The notes below the pieces were generated by a model. It was not told where the DNA came from, searched no databases, and was given only the letters and a program-made list of their open reading frames with translations. This document shows positions 6,378 through 14,540 of a DNA stretch of 15,944 nucleotides, in pieces; the first letter of the stretch is position 1; every line of letters starts with the position of its first letter. The stretch comes from CAYGZA01 sp964354135 (GTDB taxonomy: Bacteria > Planctomycetota > Planctomycetia > Pirellulales > Thermoguttaceae). Location of the stretch: the NCBI GenBank assembly GCA_964354135.1, contig CAYGZA010000139.1, positions 1 through 15,944 of the forward strand, written 5' to 3'. Made by a program: the position numbers and the translations under genes.

Positions 6378-8171
6378 TCATTTCCCGACCTGCACCACGG
6401 CCCAGGCTAGAAAGATCAGCAGACCGACGGAGGCCCAGGCGAGGACGAAGCCGATCAGGTCCTCCCGATAGCGGCGAAAGAAACCTCGCCATCGGGCCGC
6501 CGTGAACCAGCCGGGGGCGTCCAGCAGGAGAAGGTCCTGGCCGCAATCGGCGGCCAAGGGCCTCGGCTGGCCTTCCGGCAGGTCCTCGGCATCCGAGGTC
6601 CGCCGCATCTTGTCGAAGAAGCGTTCCGTGCGTTTCGAGTCCTCCGGCCGGGTCAGCAGGCTCACCAGCACGAAGACGATCGCGCCGGCGGCCATTGCCC
6701 AGGCAAACGAGAGGGCTTCCCACCGGTAAACGAGCTTCCAGACGCCGGTGGCGAGAAACTCCCCGGCCGTTCCGTCCGCCATGTGGCCGCAAAGCCGGTT
6801 GAAGGCGTCCCGCAGCACCGTGGTCTTGTCGTCGGTCGGCCCGCAGGTTCGCAGGAAGCCGCATGCGTAGTAAAGGAGAAACGCGGCGATGGTGGCTGCC
6901 AGAGCGCCGAAGCGGTTGGCCCGCTTCCAAAGCACCCCGCCCAGAAACATGATCCCCATCAGGGCGGCAATCGTCTCGGTGAAGAGGAACGCCTGCATGA
7001 CGTCGGTGACGTACAGGGCGAAGGCAACGCCGCCCAAGGTGAGCCCCAGCCCCGACAGGCGGCCGACCCAAAGGAGTTCCCGGTCGGCGGCATCGGCACG
7101 GAGGTAGTCCTTATAGATGTTCCGTGTAAAGAGGGCCCCGGTGTTGACCATGAAATTGGAGCAGGTGGACATGTTGGCCGCCAGCACGCAGGCGACCATG
7201 AGGCCGACAAACCCGGGACCCAGCAAGTGGCGGCAGGCATAGCCGAAGGCGTGTTCCTTGTCGGCAAGCACGTCCCCGCGCTGGAGGACCATCGCCGCCA
7301 CGATGAGCCCCGTGAAGGCCCAGCCGATGGTACACAAACGTTTGACGAACGACCCATAGGTCTGGCCGATCCGCCCGGCCCGCTCGCTGCGGCCCGTGGC
7401 GTTCATCGATAGGGTGTGCGGCTGGGCGGTGATCCCCACCAGGCCGTTGAGCGTGAGCATGGCAATGGCAAAGGCGTCCACGCCGCTGGCCTTGTTGTAG
7501 AGCTCGAAGAAACTGGGCGGCAGGGCTTCTCTCATCCCGCCGAAGCTTCCCACGGCCGCCAATCCGGCGGGAATGAGCATGAACGAGAGGACGATGATCA
7601 GGAAGCCCTGGACGAAGTCGGTGTACGCCGAGGCGATCAATCCCCCGAAGAAGCTGTAGAGGAGGAAAGCGACGGTCATCGCGACGACCACGCCGTCGGG
7701 CGAAATGGCCTCGCCGGTGGCCACGGCGATGACCTTGCCCGCCCCCTTGAGCATCGCTCCTTGGTTGAAGACGAAGTAGCAGATCGCCAACGCCGTATAG
7801 AGCAGGGCCAGACCGCGGCCGTAGCGGTCCTCGACGATCTCGCCGATGGTCGTTCGCCCGCTCCGGCGATACCAGGGGGCCATCAGCCAGTAGAAGGGCG
7901 TGGCGAGCATGTTCTTCCACTGGTACCAGATGGTGGCGAAACCGCCGGCGAAGCACGCGCCGGCCTGGGCGACCGGTTGCTCGGCGTGGGTCCCCGTGCC
8001 GAACGACTGGCCGACCATGATCCACCAGGGGAGCTTGCGGTCGCCCAGAAAGTACCCGCGGCTGCTGCAGACCCTCCGCGCGATCCACAGGCCGAAGGCC
8101 GTGATGCCGACGAAGTAGCCCACCAGGACCAGCCAGTCCAGGGTCTCGAATCCGCCGCCTGTCGGCTCCAT
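6378..8171 (-). CDS. Sodium:solute symporter (SSS family)
   Basis: A 597-residue, strongly hydrophobic transporter with about 13-14 membrane helices. Family hallmarks are the GGLIASAYTDFVQGFLIIV segment (176-194) and the AANMSTCSNFMVNTG segment (331-345), whose Ser/Thr residues match the usual Na+-site helix. The first helix is about residues 11-31. The substrate cannot be told from sequence; sugars, carboxylates and amino acids are all known for the family. A long hydrophilic stretch (about 508-570) separates the penultimate helix from a last one (571-593). The start is ATG 8171 with AGGA ten bases upstream; an in-frame extension to 8285 lacks hydrophobic or conserved character. rpiB lies 126 bp upstream on the same strand, which hints at, but does not prove, a sugar-related substrate. 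Confidence 0.9.
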   Translation of the reverse strand: MEPTGGGFETLDWLVLVGYFVGITAFGLWIARRVCSSRGYFLGDRKLPWWIMVGQSFGTGTHAEQPVAQAGACFAGGFATIWYQWKNMLATPFYWLMAPWYRRSGRTTIGEIVEDRYGRGLALLYTALAICYFVFNQGAMLKGAGKVIAVATGEAISPDGVVVAMTVAFLLYSFFGGLIASAYTDFVQGFLIIVLSFMLIPAGLAAVGSFGGMREALPPSFFELYNKASGVDAFAIAMLTLNGLVGITAQPHTLSMNATGRSERAGRIGQTYGSFVKRLCTIGWAFTGLIVAAMVLQRGDVLADKEHAFGYACRHLLGPGFVGLMVACVLAANMSTCSNFMVNTGALFTRNIYKDYLRADAADRELLWVGRLSGLGLTLGGVAFALYVTDVMQAFLFTETIAALMGIMFLGGVLWKRANRFGALAATIAAFLLYYACGFLRTCGPTDDKTTVLRDAFNRLCGHMADGTAGEFLATGVWKLVYRWEALSFAWAMAAGAIVFVLVSLLTRPEDSKRTERFFDKMRRTSDAEDLPEGQPRPLAADCGQDLLLLDAPGWFTAARWRGFFRRYREDLIGFVLAWASVGLLIFLAWAVVQVGK

Positions 8172-8297
8172 CGGCTCGGTTCCTGCGTGGAGTGCCCCGT
8201 CGGCCGGGTGACACCGGCCGCTTGCCTGCCGGGGCTGAGCACGGGCCGACGCCGAGCGCGTGCCAATCGCCCGCCGGTGACGCACGGGAAAAACGGG

Positions 8298-8753
8298 CTA
8301 CTCCGGCTTCCCGTTGCGGGACTCCAGGTCCGTGATCTTCTGCACGCGGCGGGCGTGCCGGCCCCCTTCGAATTCTGTCCTCAGCCAAATCGCGACCAGG
8401 CGGTCCACTAAGGGCTCCCCGAGCATGTCGCCGGAAAGGCAGAGGATGTTGAGATCGTTATGGCGGCGGCTCATCTCGGCCGTCAGGTCGTCGTGGCAGG
8501 GGGCCGCGCGGACCCCCGGAAACTTGTTGGCGACGATGCACATCCCCAATCCGGTTCCACAAATCAGGATCCCGCGGTCAACCTCCCGGTTGCTGACCTG
8601 GCGAGCTACAGCGACAGCGATATCTGGGTAGTCTGCGGGGCCATCCTCGTGCGTCCCTACATCGATCACCTCTTGCCCGAGGTCTGCGAGCAACTGCACG
8701 ATCTTCCGCCGCAACGTGACTCCGCGATGGTCGCTCCCGACCGCGATTCGCAT
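8298..8753 (-). CDS. rpiB: Ribose-5-phosphate isomerase B
   Basis: Interconverts ribose 5-phosphate and ribulose 5-phosphate in the cytoplasmic pentose phosphate pathway; relatives act on allose or galactose phosphates. The 151 residues match the RpiB/LacAB fold: GSDHRG (6-11), the catalytic loop CGTGLGMC with Cys65 and Thr67, RRHNDLN with His98, and phosphate-binding Arg132 and Arg136 in FEGGRHARR. All key residues are present at the usual positions. The start is ATG 8753 with GGAGGAG ten bases upstream. An LsrG-like gene lies 283 bp upstream and a symporter 126 bp downstream, both on the same strand. No competing assignment fits, although the exact sugar phosphate preference is not determined by sequence. 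Confidence 0.95.
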   Translation of the reverse strand: MRIAVGSDHRGVTLRRKIVQLLADLGQEVIDVGTHEDGPADYPDIAVAVARQVSNREVDRGILICGTGLGMCIVANKFPGVRAAPCHDDLTAEMSRRHNDLNILCLSGDMLGEPLVDRLVAIWLRTEFEGGRHARRVQKITDLESRNGKPE

Positions 8754-9036
8754 CGTACCGAGTCTCCTCCGTGCGAGTCTCCCGTCAACATCACATCAAC
8801 AAGGCCTCTGTTCGCGGGAGGCCAACCAGATGTCCCGATTATGAACGCCAACCCGGCCGTAGGGAAAGGGGTTGGCGCAGGGAATTCGGGCTTTGTTGCA
8901 CCTCACGTTCTGAAAAAGCGGCCATGGGACGCCAGCGACCGGCTTTCCGCGTGCCACCCCCTGCCGAGGTCCGGCATGAATGCGTTGCTTTTGGGAGCCC
9001 ACCTCGCCGCGTGCGCGAGGGCTGCGGGCATCGCAG

Positions 9037-9357
9037 TCAGATCGGCGTTGCCCATTGGACCGGGCTTTCCGGAAACAGGGGGACATGCTTCACCCCCTGG
9101 CGGGGCTCTGCCATCCACGGGGCCACCGCATCGCGCCACTTCGCATAATGGGCGGTCTGCTTATGGGCATCGGCCCCGGCTTCGTCCCGGTAGACCTCGT
9201 AGAGAACGAACCGGTTGGGGTCGTCGGCCTGCCGGATTACGTCGAACCGCAGATTGCCCGGCTCGTGGATCGTGTGGCCGGCGTTCTCCAGCGAGGCGCG
9301 GATGAACTCCTCCCGATGCTCCGGCTTCACGTGGACGTGGACACAAACAACGATCAT
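9037..9357 (-). CDS. Antibiotic-biosynthesis-monooxygenase-fold protein, LsrG-like
   Basis: A 106-residue ferredoxin-like alpha/beta barrel protein (ABM domain). The pattern EPGNLRFDVIRQ...RFVLYEVYRDE...AHKQTAHY (residues 32-71) closely follows LsrG, the isomerase that processes phosphorylated autoinducer-2, and the YgiN quinol monooxygenases. It may thus be an isomerase of a small phosphorylated ketone or a cofactor-free monooxygenase. The start ATG 9357 is well supported by AGGAGG six bases upstream; the longer open frame to 9435 is not needed. A TATACT box lies 37 bp upstream. rpiB follows on the same strand after 283 bp, so a sugar-phosphate role is attractive but unproven. No LsrK, LsrF or Lsr transporter is in the window, which weakens a strict autoinducer-2 role. 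Confidence 0.85.
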   Translation of the reverse strand: MIVVCVHVHVKPEHREEFIRASLENAGHTIHEPGNLRFDVIRQADDPNRFVLYEVYRDEAGADAHKQTAHYAKWRDAVAPWMAEPRQGVKHVPLFPESPVQWATPI

Positions 9358-9393
9358 AGGCCATCCTCCTAAAACGGGGTCCCGATCGTACCC

Positions 9394-9399
9394 AGTATA
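9394..9399 (-). promoter_or_regulatory. Possible -10 box (TATACT) for the LsrG-like gene
   Basis: TATACT on the minus strand matches the sigma-70 -10 consensus at five of six positions and lies 37 bp before the ATG. No convincing -35 is visible. Confidence 0.35.
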
Positions 9400-9445
9400 C
9401 GCAAGGGAGCCCCGGCGCGCCAGGGCCGGAGCCAAAGAGACTTCC

Positions 9446-9479
9446 AGACTTCTGAAGTCTTCGAAGACTTCGGAAGTCT
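9446..9479. promoter_or_regulatory. Two perfect 15-bp dyads in tandem (possible operator or dispersed palindrome)
   Basis: AGACTTCTGAAGTCT (9446-9460) and AGACTTCGGAAGTCT (9465-9479) are both perfect AGACTTCNGAAGTCT palindromes, joined by the palindromic TCGA. The whole 36-bp block 9445-9480 is itself almost a perfect palindrome. A partial half-site (GACTTCC, 9439-9445) precedes it. It lies between the divergent LsrG-like gene and mfd. It may bind a dimeric regulator or be a dispersed palindromic repeat. No T tract suggests a terminator. Confidence 0.6.
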
Positions 9480-9598
9480 GCGCTTCGGCAGTCTGCGGCC
9501 GACACAGGCACGGCAGGAGCCTCGCCCTGCCGAGTCCGCCAACGATCCGTGACTCTGCCCAATGGCCGATCCGCCTTTTGCCGCAGGCCCGTCGGGCG

Positions 9599-9604
9599 TA
9601 GAAT
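9599..9604 (+). promoter_or_regulatory. Possible -10 box (TAGAAT) for mfd
   Basis: TAGAAT lies 12 bp before the mfd ATG. A weak TTTTGC (9576-9581) stands 17 bp upstream as a -35. This would give a very short leader, consistent with the lack of a clear ribosome site before mfd. Confidence 0.3.
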
Positions 9605-9616
9605 ATCTGGCGAACT

Positions 9617-12600
9617 ATGTCACAAACCGAGACGGCGACCAGCGCGTCCGGACGGCTCCTTGGGCTGGCCGGGCGTTTGCAGCGTCAGGAGGGCTTCGCC
9701 GAGGTTGTGGCCGGTTTGACGGCCGGCCGGACGGCAACGCTGGACGGAGTCTGGGGGTCTTCGTGCGCGCTGGCGGCGGCCGCGTTGGCGGAGCATGCCC
9801 CGGCCGTCTTGGTCATCGTCTGTCCCAACGCGGACCAGGTCGACGACCTGGCGGACGACCTTGCGCTGTTCTCCAGGGTGCCCGCGGAGAAGTTCCCCGC
9901 CTGGGAGACGCTCCCGGAGGAGCGGCCGGTCCACGACGAGGTTTGGGGGGACCGCACGCGGATCTTGAAGCTCCTCCTGGGGCCCCGGCCGCCCAAGGTG
10001 CTCGTCACCGGCATCCAGGGTCTCTTGCAGCCCGTCCCCGATCGGGAAACGCTGGGCGGGCAGACGCGCACGCTCCGCGTCGCCGGCGAACTCAACGTCG
10101 AGGAATTCTGCCGGTGGCTGGTCGCCGGCGGCTTTCACAGCACGTCGGCGGTGGAGCTGCCGGGGGAGGTCTCGCTGCGGGGCGGGATTCTCGACGTCTT
10201 CGCCTCCGACTGGTACGACCCCGTGCGGATCGAGCTGTTCGGCGATTCCGTCGAATCGATCCGCCGCTTCGAGGTCTCCAGCCAGCGGAGCCTCGCGCGG
10301 CTGGACGAGGTCGAGGTGACGATCTTCAACCGCGCGGTCCGCCACGACGGGCATCTGGCCGGTTACCTGCCCCCGCAAAGCTGGTTCCTCTTGCTCGAGC
10401 CGCAAGAGCTTGACGAAGCGGGTCGGCAGTACCTGGGCCGGCTGGAGGAGCCGGCTGCCGCACACTCTATGGCGGCGGTGATGGAACGGGTGATGCGGTT
10501 CCCCACGGTGACGGCCGCCGCCGTGGCTGTCTCCTCGGCGGAGACCGCGTGCCGCCTGCGGATCGAGTCGGTGGAGCGCTTCAGCGGCGACATCGCCAAG
10601 GTGCGCCAGGAGCTGGACGCCGCCGGATCGGGCCACGACGTGCTGGTGATCTGCCAGACCGAGGCCGAAGTGCGGCGGCTGGGCGAGTTTCTTGCCGGAA
10701 CGCAACTGGCCCGCGACGAGAAGCTCCACTTCGCCGTCGGCAAGCTCGCCGCAGGCTTTCGCCTGGTGGACGAGCAGGTCGTGCTCCTCTCGAGCAGCGA
10801 GCTGTTCCACCGCACCGACATCCGCCGCCCGGTCCAGCGGCGCCTCGGCCGCGCGATCGACAGCTTCCTGGAACTCCGCGAGGGGGACCTCGTGGTCCAC
10901 GTCGGCCACGGGATCGCCCGGTACCGCGGCATGAATCTCCTGGAGAAGGACCAGCAGGTGGAAGAGCACCTGATGCTGGAGTTCCACGACGGCGTGAAGC
11001 TGTACGTGCCGAGCTCGAAGATCGGGCTGGTGCAGAAGTACGTCGGCGGGACGAAGAGCCGGCCCAAGCTCGCCAAGGTGGGCGGCCGGACCTGGGCCCG
11101 GCAGAAGCAGGCGGTCGCTAGCGCCGTCACCGACCTGGCGGCCGAGATGCTCGAGCTCCAGGCGACCCGGCGGGCCCGGCCGGGAATCACCTTCCCCGAG
11201 GACACCGGCTGGCAGCAGGAGTTCGACGCCTCGTTCCCCTACCACGAGACCCCGGACCAGGTGGAGACCATCGAAGCGATCAAGCGGGACATGACCCTAC
11301 CCCGGCCGATGGACCGGCTCTTGTGCGGCGACGTCGGATTCGGCAAGACCGAGCTGGCCATGCGGGCGGCGTTCAAGACCGTCGATGCCGGCTATCAGGT
11401 CGCCGTGCTGGTGCCCACGACGATCCTCGCCGAACAGCACGCCCGGACGTTCGGCGACCGCATGGCGGAGTTCCCGTTCGAGATCGCCACGTTGTCGCGC
11501 TTCGCCACGCGCAAAGAGCAGGGCGAGATCGTCGAACGGTTGGCGAGCGGGGCGATCGACGTCGTCATCGGCACGCACCGGCTTGCCCAGCGGGACGTCC
11601 GCTTCCACAACCTCGGCCTGGTGGTCATCGACGAGGAGCAGCGGTTCGGCGTGGAAGTGAAGGAGCGGCTCAAGGCCCTCCGGCAAACCGTCGACGTGCT
11701 CACGATGACCGCCACGCCCATCCCGCGGACGCTGCACATGGCCCTGTTGGGGCTCCGCGACATCTCCAATCTGCAGACGCCCCCGGAGGACAGGCTGGCC
11801 GTCGAAACGCGCGTCTCGCGCTTCGATCCCGCACTGATCCGCAGCGCCATCCTGCGGGAGCTGAACCGCAAGGGCCAGGTCTTCTTCGTCCACAACCGCG
11901 TGTGCGACATCGAGCCGCTGGCCGTCCGGTTGCGGCAGATCGTCCCCGAAGCGCGGCTGGTGGTCGCCCATGCCCAGATGCCCGAGCACCGCCTGGAGCG
12001 GGTCATGCTCGATTTCATCGACCGCCGCTGCGACGTGCTCCTGACCACCACGATTGTCGAGAGCGGTCTGGACATCCCCAACGCCAATACGATCTTCATC
12101 GACGAGGCGGACCGCTACGGGCTGGCCGATCTGCACCAGCTCCGCGGCCGCGTGGGGCGCTACAAGCACCGGGCCTATTGCTACCTCCTGGTGGACCCGA
12201 ACAAGCACATCACCCCCAACGCGGCCCGGCGGCTGCGGGCGATCGAGGAGTTCAGCGACCTGGGGGCCGGGTTCGCCATTGCCATGCGGGACCTGGAGAT
12301 CCGCGGGGCGGGGAACATCCTCGGCACGGAGCAGAGCGGCCACATCGCCGTCGTCGGCTACGAGCTTTACTGCCAATTGCTGGAGGAGGCCGTGCGGCGG
12401 CTCCAGCGGCTCCCGCCGCGGACCACGATCGAGGTGGACGTGGACCTGCCGGGGGCGGCCTATTTGCCCAAGTCCTATGTCCCCGGGATCCGCGAGAAGA
12501 TCGACCTTTACCGCCGGCTGACCCGGGTGTCCAGTGGCGATGAGCTTCGTGACTTTGCGGCAGAGCTGACCGACCGGTTCGGCCCGCCGCCGCCGGTGGC

Positions 12601-12850
12601 GAAGCGACTTCTTGCCCTGGCCGAGCTGCGAATGGAGGCCTGCCGTTGGCAGATCCGCTCGATTCGCTTGGAAGACCGGTACGCGGTGTTCGGGTATGCT
12701 TCGGCCCACCTCATCCGCCGGTTGGCGGACGCCAGCGGAGGTCGACTTCGGGTGGCCGATGGCCAAAGCGCCTATCTTCCGTTGGGGCAAGGAGTTACGG
12801 AATCGGACCAGGTCCTCTCCAGGATCAAACTGCTGTTGCAGTCCGAATGA
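9617..12850 (+). CDS. mfd: Transcription-repair coupling factor Mfd
   Basis: Removes RNA polymerase stalled at DNA damage and recruits the UvrA/UvrB excision machinery. The 1,077-residue protein keeps every domain in order. The UvrB-homology module includes LPGEVSLRGGILDVF (181-195) and VRIELFGDSVESIR (203-216). The CarD-like RNA polymerase-interacting domain is at about 420-480 (GDLVVHVGHGIARYRG). The RecG-like translocase has Walker A GDVGFGKTE (571-579), motif II DEEQ (672-675), TATPIPRTL (698-706), VESGLDIPN (814-822) and QLRGRVGR (841-848). The C-terminal TRCF domain is at about 937-1040 (YVPGIREKIDLYRRL). It is slightly shorter than the usual ~1,150 residues, mostly at the N-terminus and linkers. 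The start is ATG 9617, with no clear Shine-Dalgarno site. A downstream isomerase gene has its own promoter within the mfd end. Confidence 0.98.
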   Translation: MSQTETATSASGRLLGLAGRLQRQEGFAEVVAGLTAGRTATLDGVWGSSCALAAAALAEHAPAVLVIVCPNADQVDDLADDLALFSRVPAEKFPAWETLPEERPVHDEVWGDRTRILKLLLGPRPPKVLVTGIQGLLQPVPDRETLGGQTRTLRVAGELNVEEFCRWLVAGGFHSTSAVELPGEVSLRGGILDVFASDWYDPVRIELFGDSVESIRRFEVSSQRSLARLDEVEVTIFNRAVRHDGHLAGYLPPQSWFLLLEPQELDEAGRQYLGRLEEPAAAHSMAAVMERVMRFPTVTAAAVAVSSAETACRLRIESVERFSGDIAKVRQELDAAGSGHDVLVICQTEAEVRRLGEFLAGTQLARDEKLHFAVGKLAAGFRLVDEQVVLLSSSELFHRTDIRRPVQRRLGRAIDSFLELREGDLVVHVGHGIARYRGMNLLEKDQQVEEHLMLEFHDGVKLYVPSSKIGLVQKYVGGTKSRPKLAKVGGRTWARQKQAVASAVTDLAAEMLELQATRRARPGITFPEDTGWQQEFDASFPYHETPDQVETIEAIKRDMTLPRPMDRLLCGDVGFGKTELAMRAAFKTVDAGYQVAVLVPTTILAEQHARTFGDRMAEFPFEIATLSRFATRKEQGEIVERLASGAIDVVIGTHRLAQRDVRFHNLGLVVIDEEQRFGVEVKERLKALRQTVDVLTMTATPIPRTLHMALLGLRDISNLQTPPEDRLAVETRVSRFDPALIRSAILRELNRKGQVFFVHNRVCDIEPLAVRLRQIVPEARLVVAHAQMPEHRLERVMLDFIDRRCDVLLTTTIVESGLDIPNANTIFIDEADRYGLADLHQLRGRVGRYKHRAYCYLLVDPNKHITPNAARRLRAIEEFSDLGAGFAIAMRDLEIRGAGNILGTEQSGHIAVVGYELYCQLLEEAVRRLQRLPPRTTIEVDVDLPGAAYLPKSYVPGIREKIDLYRRLTRVSSGDELRDFAAELTDRFGPPPPVAKRLLALAELRMEACRWQIRSIRLEDRYAVFGYASAHLIRRLADASGGRLRVADGQSAYLPLGQGVTESDQVLSRIKLLLQSE

Positions 12851-12865
12851 TCGGGCCACTATAAT
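12836..12865 (+). promoter_or_regulatory. Sigma-70-like promoter for the parvulin gene
   Basis: TTGCAG (12836-12841) and a perfect TATAAT (12860-12865) are separated by 18 bp. The -35 lies inside the last mfd codons, and the box is about 90 bp upstream of the chosen isomerase start. Confidence 0.55.
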
Positions 12866-12956
12866 CCCCCGCCTTGTTGCCGCATCGGCGGGTTGCAACG
12901 ATCCCCCCGATCAGTCGCCCCAACGAGCAGCGTCCCTGGCCCCGGAAGCCGCCCTC

Positions 12957-14540
12957 GTGCAACGATCCCTCTTTCCGCTCGTCGTGCTGACAGCCCTTGG
13001 GGCAGCGGCGGTCTCTTACCTCCGTCCTGTCGGACTCGGGGGGCTGATTGCACTGGCCGGCGCGTGGGAGTTCTCGCCGTGGTCTGAGACCGAGACTGTT
13101 CCCCCAGCATCTCCAGCGCGATCGACGATGCCCGGATACGTGCCCGGGCCGCCACACCAGCCAACGGCGACGCCGCGGCCGGCCACCTGGCCGGGGAGCC
13201 CATCGCGGCAGTCCGTCGCCCCACCGGAGCGTTCGCCCGACCCGGACCGCCAGGCGGACGAGCCGCTTCCCTCCACCGAAGACTATCCCCGTACGCCCTA
13301 CCCGTCCGGCGATGAGGAACCGCCCGTGGTCTCGCCCGCGCCGGTCCCGCGGAGGCCCACGGACTCGCGGCCGCAGCCGCCTCGTTACGAGGAAATCGCG
13401 CCGCGAAACGACGCCTGGGCCGATCCGTTCGACGACCGCCGCCCCACTCCGGGACCAACAGGGCCTGGGGACCGGAACGGGTTTGGCCCGCCGCGGTTTC
13501 AAGAGAATCGCCCTAGGGGACCGCTGGGGCCCGCCGGCGCAAACCTGCCCCGCGACACGGCCGTTCCCTGCGAAGGGGCGGAGATCCTCGCCCGGGTCGG
13601 CCCCGACGTCATCCTCGCCGGCGAGGTCTCGATGGGAATCGCGGAGCTGCGGGCCAAGAACAAGGACTCCGTGGCCGCGGACGTCTTGGAGGAGAAGATC
13701 CGCGAAACTCTCAAGGAGCGGGTCAATCAGCGGGTGTCCGACAAGCTGGTCTGCCACGACATCCAGCGGACCGTTCCCGCCGACCGGTTCACCAAGATCA
13801 AGGAGCAGTACGCGAAGCTCTACGAGCAGCACCAGATTCCCGACATGCTGAAGAAGATGCAGCTCGGGTCGCGGCGGGAATTGGAGCAGGCATTCCGGGA
13901 GGCGGGCACTTCGCTGGAGACGCACAAGCGGGCGTTCGTCGAGCAGTTGCTCGCCGGCGACTGGCTGAGGCAGCAGGTCAAGCCGGACGAGGACGTTTCC
14001 CACGGGCAAATGCTGGCCTACTACCGCGAGCACGCGGCGGAATTCGAGCGGCCTGCCAGCGCGGTGTGGGAGCAACTGACGGTGCGACCGGCCCGGTTTT
14101 CCAGCCGGCAGGAGGCGTACGCCGCCTTGGCCGAGATGGGCAATCAGGTGTTGGACGGCGTGCCGTTTGCCCAGGTGGCCAGGGCCCGATCGCACGGGCC
14201 CACCGCCGCCGACGGTGGACTCCGCGAGCGGACGGGCCAAGGGAGCCTCGTCTCCAAGGTGCTGGATGGTGCGATTTTCTCCATTCCCATCGGGCGGCTC
14301 AGCGACATCCTGGAGGACGAGCAGGGGTTTCACATCATCCGCGTGACCGAGCGCCGGGATGCGTCGCGGCAACCTTTCGAAGAGGCGCAGGTGGAGATCA
14401 AGAGGAAGATCCGCATTCAGCGCGACGGCGCCGCGAGAGAGAAATACCTGGCGAAGCTCCGCTTGCAGACCCCCGTCTCGACTGCCTTCGACGACCGGCC
14501 GGCCGCCAGGTCATCTCCCCTGAACGCCATCTTCCGGTGA
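12957..14540 (+). CDS. Membrane-anchored parvulin-type peptidyl-prolyl cis-trans isomerase (SurA/PrsA-like)
   Basis: A 527-residue probable extracytoplasmic folding factor. Residues about 5-37 are hydrophobic (SLFPLVVLTALGAAAV) and form a signal peptide or anchor. Residues about 45-200 are extremely rich in proline, acidic and arginine residues and should be disordered. Residues about 205-360 form a helical SurA-like chaperone region (EEKIRETLKERVNQRVSDKLV). Residues about 367-466 form a parvulin domain, recognised by FAQVARARSHGPTAADGG and ILEDEQGFHIIRVTER. The usual catalytic histidine near the start of the domain (ARHILV) is replaced by WEQLTV, so isomerase activity may be weak. GTG 12957 was chosen because GGAAG lies eight bases upstream and the hydrophobic segment starts there. 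The frame is open back to 12612, but that part lies within mfd. It ends in a 30-bp tail-to-tail overlap with the next gene. Confidence 0.88.
   Translation: MQRSLFPLVVLTALGAAAVSYLRPVGLGGLIALAGAWEFSPWSETETVPPASPARSTMPGYVPGPPHQPTATPRPATWPGSPSRQSVAPPERSPDPDRQADEPLPSTEDYPRTPYPSGDEEPPVVSPAPVPRRPTDSRPQPPRYEEIAPRNDAWADPFDDRRPTPGPTGPGDRNGFGPPRFQENRPRGPLGPAGANLPRDTAVPCEGAEILARVGPDVILAGEVSMGIAELRAKNKDSVAADVLEEKIRETLKERVNQRVSDKLVCHDIQRTVPADRFTKIKEQYAKLYEQHQIPDMLKKMQLGSRRELEQAFREAGTSLETHKRAFVEQLLAGDWLRQQVKPDEDVSHGQMLAYYREHAAEFERPASAVWEQLTVRPARFSSRQEAYAALAEMGNQVLDGVPFAQVARARSHGPTAADGGLRERTGQGSLVSKVLDGAIFSIPIGRLSDILEDEQGFHIIRVTERRDASRQPFEEAQVEIKRKIRIQRDGAAREKYLAKLRLQTPVSTAFDDRPAARSSPLNAIFR

Noticed and set aside
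8199..8216. GGCCGG/CCGGCC hairpin between rpiB and the symporter as a terminator
   Set aside because: The stem is only 6 bp with no T tract, and such GC palindromes are common by chance in this composition.
8846..8877. 9-bp inverted repeat CGCCAACCC/GGGTTGGCG as a terminator of the LsrG-like gene
   Set aside because: The loop is 14 bases, no T tract follows on the minus strand, and it lies about 160 bp beyond the stop codon. It may be a hairpin, but the terminator call is unsupported.
8888..8900. GGGCTTTGTTGCA, similar to ends of some IS6/IS5-type elements
   Set aside because: There is a single occurrence with no partner inverted repeat and no transposase remnant nearby.
8796..9086. 96-codon minus-strand frame between rpiB and the LsrG-like gene
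   Set aside because: It has no ribosome site, overlaps the end of the LsrG-like gene in another frame, and its composition is not protein-like.
9620..11245. 541-codon frame antisense to mfd
   Set aside because: Mfd is unmistakable on the plus strand. The antisense frame shows no domain and reflects GC-biased third positions.
12612..12956. Upstream extension of the parvulin frame into mfd
   Set aside because: It overlaps conserved Mfd codons in another frame, and a hydrophobic N-terminus with a ribosome site begins at 12957.
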